Shown here: positions 8,223 through 11,721 of the stretch, one piece after another
Numbering within the stretch: position 1 is the stretch's first letter
How the letters are laid out: the number at the start of each line of letters is the position of its first letter
Source of the DNA: Saccoglossus kowalevskii
Lineage: Eukaryota > Hemichordata > Enteropneusta > Harrimaniidae
DNA length: 11,721 nucleotides
Direction: 5' to 3'
Assembly (NCBI RefSeq): GCF_000003605.2
Contig: NW_003148286.1
Span: 23,168-34,888 of the forward strand
Program-made: the position numbers and the translations under genes
Notes under the pieces: model-generated
Database searches by the model: none
Told to the model about the DNA's origin: nothing
The model's input: only the letters and a program-made list of their open reading frames with translations

Positions 8223-8963
8223 ATGTATATTTATGAATCACCTAATTTGATTATACAACACACACTAATTACTATATATCTAGGTACACTTTTGCGGCCG
8301 GTATTGTCTGTTTCGTCACTGTAAATTGTGATTAGAAGTTTGGAGAAAAAAAGAAAGAAAAAATCACTACTAACAATTTACTTCCAATTGAATTGACATT
8401 GAGTTTGATTAATGCTTATTGTTCACTTTTATGTGGGTATGCATTTATTTGGTATTTGTTTGTATTTAACAGCCAAATACGTACGTACATATACATAGTG
8501 GTATACATTCAATTCAATTTCTAGAGAGCATGTTTTATTCTTAAATTAATGGGTTTTTTTCTTTGTTCCACTATTTTTTTGTTTTTTCCAATGAATTTGA
8601 AGTGTCCGGAGAGACTGTATTCGGAACTTTCAGTTCATTACCTATTAATATTAATTAATATCAATGTTCACAATTATTAGGTATTGTGTCCACAGTTTCA
8701 AGAAAGGTTTAAATCTCAGTAACCACGCTTATTTAACTGCACACAAGTAGAGGACACTTCTTCATGCGATCGATATTCGTTACAACTATATATGTCTGTT
8801 TTTAAAAATTATTTACCTTATTAATGTTTATATTTACGAAAAAATACTGTGATAAGTTTTCGTATGTTATGATTGCTAATTCCTTGATAATGAAACTCAT
8901 CATATGATACATTTTGCTCATTAATACTTTTTCAAAAAATGATTATTTATCAGGTTATCAGTG
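8223..8963. other. AT-rich spacer between the two minisatellite blocks
   Basis: It holds A-rich (about 8344-8362) and T-rich (about 8551-8588) low-complexity stretches and the 14-bp perfect palindrome ATATTAATTAATAT (8648-8661). No gene or mobile element was recognised. Confidence 0.55.
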
Positions 8964-9392
8964 AAAACACTTTTGAATTGTGTCTGTTACAAGCACTTGT
9001 CAATGCTCAGATTGTGATTTGCATGAAAGCAGCATTTTTTGAACGCCTTTTCAATACATATTTTTGTTGGAAACACACAAAATGTGTGTCTAGTGAAATC
9101 AGTTGTTGTGATAGTAAACACTTCATTAAATCATATCATCGGTTGAAACAATTGTCTACTTGTCGTAATCGAAAATTCTTTACAACATGTGTGTCTAGTA
9201 AAGACACTTTTAAAGTTTTGTGATAATACGCACTTTTGTAAACACGTTCCTGGTGGAAACACTTTTCAATACGTGTTTCTAATGGAAACACTTTAATAAT
9301 GTGTTCTGGGCGAAAACAAGTGTTTTCATAATATACACTTTTCGTAAATATACAGTATATAAACACTTTAAGTGTATTGTATTTTAAAACAG
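8964..9392. repeat. Degenerate ~29-bp minisatellite block, copy 2
   Basis: Successive units start at 8968, 9119, 9149, 9175, 9205, 9231, 9260, 9289 and 9336, mostly 26-30 nt long. The best preserved are 9231-9259, 9260-9288 and 9289-9316, with the pattern CACTTTT, then ACGTGTT or similar, then TGGAAA. The block between 9222 and 9392 repeats in order the landmarks of block 1, ending in AAACACTTTAAGTG and AAAACAGTA. Open frames of 94 codons (+) and 76 codons (-) here are repeat translations. Confidence 0.8.
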
Positions 9393-9431
9393 TAGTGCTG
9401 TAAAATAACTCATTTGCGATTTAAAAAAAAC

Positions 9432-9469
9432 AAACACTTAATGTGTTTAATTATAAAACACTTAAAGTG
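9432..9469. repeat. Two small inverted repeats of the same motif
   Basis: AAACACTTAATGTGTTT (9432-9448) and CACTTAAAGTG (9459-9469) are near-palindromes built from the AAACACTT motif that closes both minisatellite blocks. They look like a trailing fragment of the same repeat family. Confidence 0.65.
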
Positions 9470-9513
9470 ATGTTAAGGTGGGGACATAAATGTGCCATAT
9501 TTCAAAACATTAA

Positions 9514-9527
9514 GATTCTCAGAGAAC
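9514..9527 (+). repeat. Probable target-site duplication, left copy
   Basis: GATTCTCAGAGAAC matches GATTCACAGCGAAC (9925-9938) at 12 of 14 positions. The two lie just outside the SINE head and tail, as expected for a decayed duplication from retroposition. Confidence 0.5.
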
Positions 9528-9924
9528 CTGTCACTGGTAGCATAGTGGTTGTCGCATCAGACTTATGATCGGTAGATCCAAGTTCAAATCCTACCATAAG
9601 CTGAACATTAACAGTGTCCACCACTACCCTGGGTGAGTGTGCCACAGACTCAATGGGAAGGCCAATTCCACTGGCCGAGATTCATTCACTAACGAATGCG
9701 ACTTTTGGGGAACCTTGGTTAAGGTCCGCTGGTGCTTGTGTTCGGCCGAGCCTGGTTGACGCCAGAATAGCGCCTTAAATTGCCATTTGATAGGGAGATG
9801 GCCGCACAGCCCTGTCATGTAGTCCCAAACATGAATATGACTTCTGTGGCAAAATGCACTATGTGTCAGCACCAGCACTTGCAATTTACACAAACAAAAA
9901 AAGTCAGGAGAGACAACAGTGACA
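9528..9924 (+). mobile_element. tRNA-derived SINE, near full length
   Basis: The element has a tRNA-related head with RNA polymerase III box A (TAGCATAGTGG, 9538-9548) and box B (AGTTCAAATCC, 9581-9591; consensus GGTTCRANTCC), 32 nt apart. A GC-richer non-tRNA body of about 290 nt follows (roughly 9600-9888), then an A-rich tail (about 9888-9903) and about 20 nt of unassigned sequence before the putative right target-site duplication. The body includes GACGCCAGAATAGCGCC and GGGAGATGGCCGCACAGCCC, which may belong to a conserved central domain such as those of the V-, Deu- or Meta-SINE superfamilies. I cannot assign it from memory. The anticodon region has decayed, so the tRNA source is unclear. 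A long antisense frame over it (9624-9893) is not a gene. SINEs encode no protein and depend on a LINE partner. Confidence 0.85.
9538..9591 (+). promoter_or_regulatory. Internal Pol III promoter (box A and box B)
   Basis: TAGCATAGTGG fits the tRNA box A consensus TRGCNNAGYGG. AGTTCAAATCC differs from the box B consensus mainly in the first base and the CpG position (A for G). GGTAG (9571-9575) and CTACC (9590-9594) flank box B and can pair. The promoter may still be recognisable to TFIIIC, but activity is not shown. Confidence 0.7.
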
Positions 9925-9938
9925 GATTCACAGCGAAC
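9925..9938 (+). repeat. Probable target-site duplication, right copy
   Basis: GATTCACAGCGAAC pairs with the left copy at 9514-9527 with two mismatches. About 20 nt lies between the A-rich tail and this copy, which weakens the call. Confidence 0.45.
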
Positions 9939-10567
9939 TTATGTTAAATATTACATTATTCTAGTTTGAATCTACCGTGATTTGTATAGCCTCACAAATT
10001 GAACAGGAAACATTATAAATATTTATAAATGGAAAATAAAATGTGCACAGGAAAATTGCACTATATTTATATAAAAAAATATTTCCGATGCTTCAGTTTT
10101 AGTTGAGATGAATCTATTATTAAATCTATTAAATTAATTTTTATTTTATATTTTTAGTATTTTTGTGTTTTGGTTATTGTTACGTACACCTTATTTTGTA
10201 TTACACATATTCTCGCGCTATTACAATTTTTTTTAAATCTGCCACCAAATAAATATTAAATTCAAATAAAATGAAGGAAAGGTGTATGATCAAAACTATT
10301 AGAAACATATTCAGACAAAAAATGAGAAAAAGATAAAGTAGTGTCTTATTTTGATCGGATTGCGAGGACATGACAATCAGGCCATGTGTTTATCATCACT
10401 TAACATTTATCGATAATTCGTCCTGTTCAGATTTAGCCCAGAGACAGATTTGACATTTGAAGCAACATAAATTACTAATAACTCCTAGTCTCTTATCTCC
10501 TTCTGTTCATGGAATATCACGATTATTTTATAGAAGAATAGATGGAAACGGATTATTATCAAGATAG
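9939..10567. other. AT-rich DNA left of the second LINE fossil
   Basis: No secure coding remnant was found. The stretch near 10490-10560 (for instance TCATGGAATATC, readable as SWNI) might be a shifted remnant of RT motif A of the adjacent LINE, but it is too decayed to call. Confidence 0.4.
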
Positions 10568-10926
10568 ATCGTGAAAGCGATATATATCCCTAAGCATAGT
10601 TTTTGTGACCGCAGTAGAGTAGCGTTCAGTCTCGATCAGGCAACATATTAACATAATAAGAGTATCAATATTTGTAATGAAGAGCTAAAACTAACCCAAT
10701 ATGTGGAGGACACAAATGTTTTTTTTTTAGCCGGTCGGTATTGATTCTGCAAAATTATTTTTTCTAACCGTGGAAGAATTAGATTATTTTTCGGGTTTAA
10801 ATATTAACAAACACAACATGAAAGCTATATGGCTTGGTTCATTGCGCATGTGCAAAATGAAACCACTTGACTTGGTCTGAAAAAAGAATTAGGCAAACAA
10901 TATTAGGCATATTTGATATGATATGA
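10568..10926 (+). pseudogene. LINE fossil: end of the RT domain
   Basis: From 10568 one frame reads IVKAIYIPKHSFCDRSRVAF, weakly like the block before the VRQGCPLSP motif, and stops at 10649. The same frame continues SINICNEELKLTQYVEDTNV, where YVED (10700-10711) occupies the position of catalytic YADD; the first catalytic aspartate is replaced by glutamate. After a frame change, 10743-10880 reads LTVEELDYFSGLNINKHNMK then AIWLGSLRMCKMKPLDLV, the RT block after the active site. A further shift gives WSEKRIRQTILGIF (10873-10914), the LGI block. Confidence 0.82.
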
Positions 10927-11267
10927 ACGAAACATATTTAGATAAAAAACACTATCATCCGAGTACAGTACGAACGGTCTACGAGCACCAATTCTCCCTC
11001 ATATGATTATGTCATCGAGAAATATATGGGTTAACAAATATATTTCAGTACAAGGCATCTGCTGGAAAGTATTTTGTTATGAATTTATGAAATATTATTG
11101 CGGGGTTGAACTTCTATTAAGCAGCAGTTATAATTTAGAAATCTAAAACAATTAATTCGGTTTTCTGGAAAGATTTATTTCAAGCCAGAATATGCCTAAT
11201 TCAGAATCTATTTGACTCTAGGGATCATGTGGTCCCATTTGCTATTTGGCAATCAAGAGGTATTTAA
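10920..11267 (+). pseudogene. LINE fossil: region after the RT domain
   Basis: At 10920 the text is DMNETYLDKKHY in one frame. A second frame, open 10946-11146, carries NGLRAP (10973-10990), MIMSSRNIWVNKY, then CWKVFCYEFMKYYCGVELLL and SSSYNLEI before its stop. A third frame (11139-11267) continues KTINSVFWKDLFQARICLIQ and VVPFAIWQSRGI. Known L1/Tx1-like proteins have these blocks in this order (GGLR, WK...YG, LPxFYKDxLxAW, WNNxxI). Roughly a hundred residues between the LGI and GLR blocks are gone. Confidence 0.78.
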
Positions 11268-11497
11268 TCTTACCATTGGCTGAGCTGGGCTAGTTTGATT
11301 ACCAGACAGTGTGGTTGACTTTCATAAATCAAATGACTTCCAGATCCAGACATGGCCAGCACCATGGGAAGTGCATTGTATAATTTCTTATATACAACAT
11401 TTGATTTACTATTAAATGATGCACTCGACACAGTAACAGAAATAGTCCAATTCAGTGTTTTGCACGTTTTGGTAAAATGGTAATTTTTTTATTTCAG
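11268..11497. other. Sequence between the LINE fossil and the candidate exon
   Basis: A frame from ATG at 11352 to a stop at 11481-11483 (43 codons) has no recognisable motif. It may be residual LINE C-terminal coding sequence or chance. The right end is a pyrimidine-rich tract running into TTTCAG. Confidence 0.4.
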
Positions 11498-11535
11498 GCC
11501 TCATAAGTTTTATTATTTATGCAAAGACTTGCAAG
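11498..11535 (+). other. Candidate 38-nt exon (microexon)
   Basis: A strong acceptor (a T7 run, then ATTTCAG ending at 11497) and a consensus donor (AAG before GTAAGT, 11536-11541) bracket 38 nt. One frame through it is open and reads PHKFYYLCKDLQ. Splice consensus pairs this close do occur by chance, and no neighbouring exons were recognised, so this is only a lead. Confidence 0.22.
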
Positions 11536-11554
11536 GTAAGTGGCAGTGGCAGTG

Positions 11555-11591
11555 TTGGGGTTTTGGGGTCGAACACACCTGCGAACCCCAA
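11555..11591. repeat. G-rich hairpin
   Basis: TTGGGGTT (11555-11562) and AACCCCAA (11584-11591) are exact reverse complements. The left arm overlaps GGGGTTTTGGGG. A single such motif is not a telomere array. Confidence 0.7.
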
Positions 11592-11721
11592 TCAAAGCTT
11601 TCTAAATGCACATCATGTGATTAGACCTCAGCCTGTGTTTTTGGACACCCCGATGAGCTTGTGACATGAACCTTTCTTGTGTTCAACCCAGATAAGAATT
11701 GTGTATAACAGTGATGAACTA
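11592..11721. other. Right edge of the window, nothing recognised
   Basis: The sequence is ordinary mixed composition with no repeat, splice pair or open frame of note. Confidence 0.5.

Larger units (their letters stand above)
10568..11267 (+). mobile_element. Second LINE fossil, L1/Tx1-like
   Basis: Translating all three + frames reveals consecutive protein blocks of another non-LTR retrotransposon, unrelated in sequence to the one at 3030-3864. In order they are: an RT block (VKAIY), the catalytic YxDD box decayed to YVED, the SGLxIN-K-K-xWLGS block, an LGI block, a GLRAP...MI..SR..W block, WKVF...KYY, a LLLSSSYNLE block, FWKDLFQA, and IWQSRGI. This order is typical of L1/Tx1-type ORF2 proteins. 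At least five frame changes, several stops and a missing stretch near 10950-10975 make it a dead copy. Its true 5' and 3' limits are not visible. Confidence 0.8.

Noticed and set aside
8939-9366. Overlapping 94- and 76-codon frames on opposite strands
   Set aside because: These are by-products of minisatellite block 2 with no protein family resemblance.
9528-9600. Functional tRNA gene
   Set aside because: Box A and box B are present, but the acceptor, anticodon and T stems do not pair properly, and a long SINE body and A-rich tail follow.
9624-9893. 89-codon minus-strand open frame
   Set aside because: It covers the SINE body in antisense; SINEs do not encode proteins.
10721-10732. Splice acceptor (T10 then AG) at 10729-10730
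   Set aside because: The T run lies inside the LINE coding remnant just after the YVED motif, where it encodes phenylalanines; no exon need be invoked.
11555-11572. Telomere-like GGGGTTTTGGGG
   Set aside because: There is only one and a half units, inside a hairpin, with no array.

Overview
The window is AT-rich animal nuclear DNA, intergenic or intronic, with no intact protein-coding gene. The eukaryotic signs are tRNA-derived SINE architecture, two unrelated decayed LINE retrotransposons, several minisatellites and microsatellites, and metazoan-style promoter and splice motifs. Every long reading frame checked is either antisense to a mobile element or a translation of a tandem repeat. The style (AT-rich, SINE with a long non-tRNA body, L1/Tx1-like and CR1/RTE-like LINE fossils, minisatellites) suggests a marine invertebrate, perhaps a mollusc or other lophotrochozoan. 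That is an impression from family resemblance and not a firm identification.

Layout. 1-42 is a (TTTA)n microsatellite. 43-3029 is mostly anonymous AT-rich DNA with a CRE+TATA promoter-like cluster (384-406), a second TATA-like site (922-929), a fragment resembling a hAT end or a tRNA head (about 1126-1165), and a short perfect palindrome (2543-2559). 3030-3864 is a badly broken LINE whose linker, reverse transcriptase and C-terminal pieces are readable in three frames. 5005-5122 is a 56-bp tandem duplication. 5723-6002 is a tandem array whose period changes from 81 to 61 bp. 7053-7115 holds two RFX X-box-like 14-mers, 20 bp apart, upstream of a TATA-like sequence. 7909-8222 and 8964-9476 are two related, strongly degenerate minisatellite blocks of about 29-bp period ending in the same palindromic motif. 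9528-9924 is a tRNA-derived SINE with box A, box B, a long unique body, an A-rich tail and a probable target-site duplication. 10568-11267 is a second LINE fossil of a different clade, open only in short alternating frames. 11498-11535 is a possible 38-nt exon with good splice sites.

No functional system ties these elements together. The value of the window is as a record of transposon decay and repeat turnover. The points most worth checking are the two paralogous minisatellite blocks, the 81-to-61-bp period switch, the second LINE fossil, the SINE body, and the paired X-boxes.
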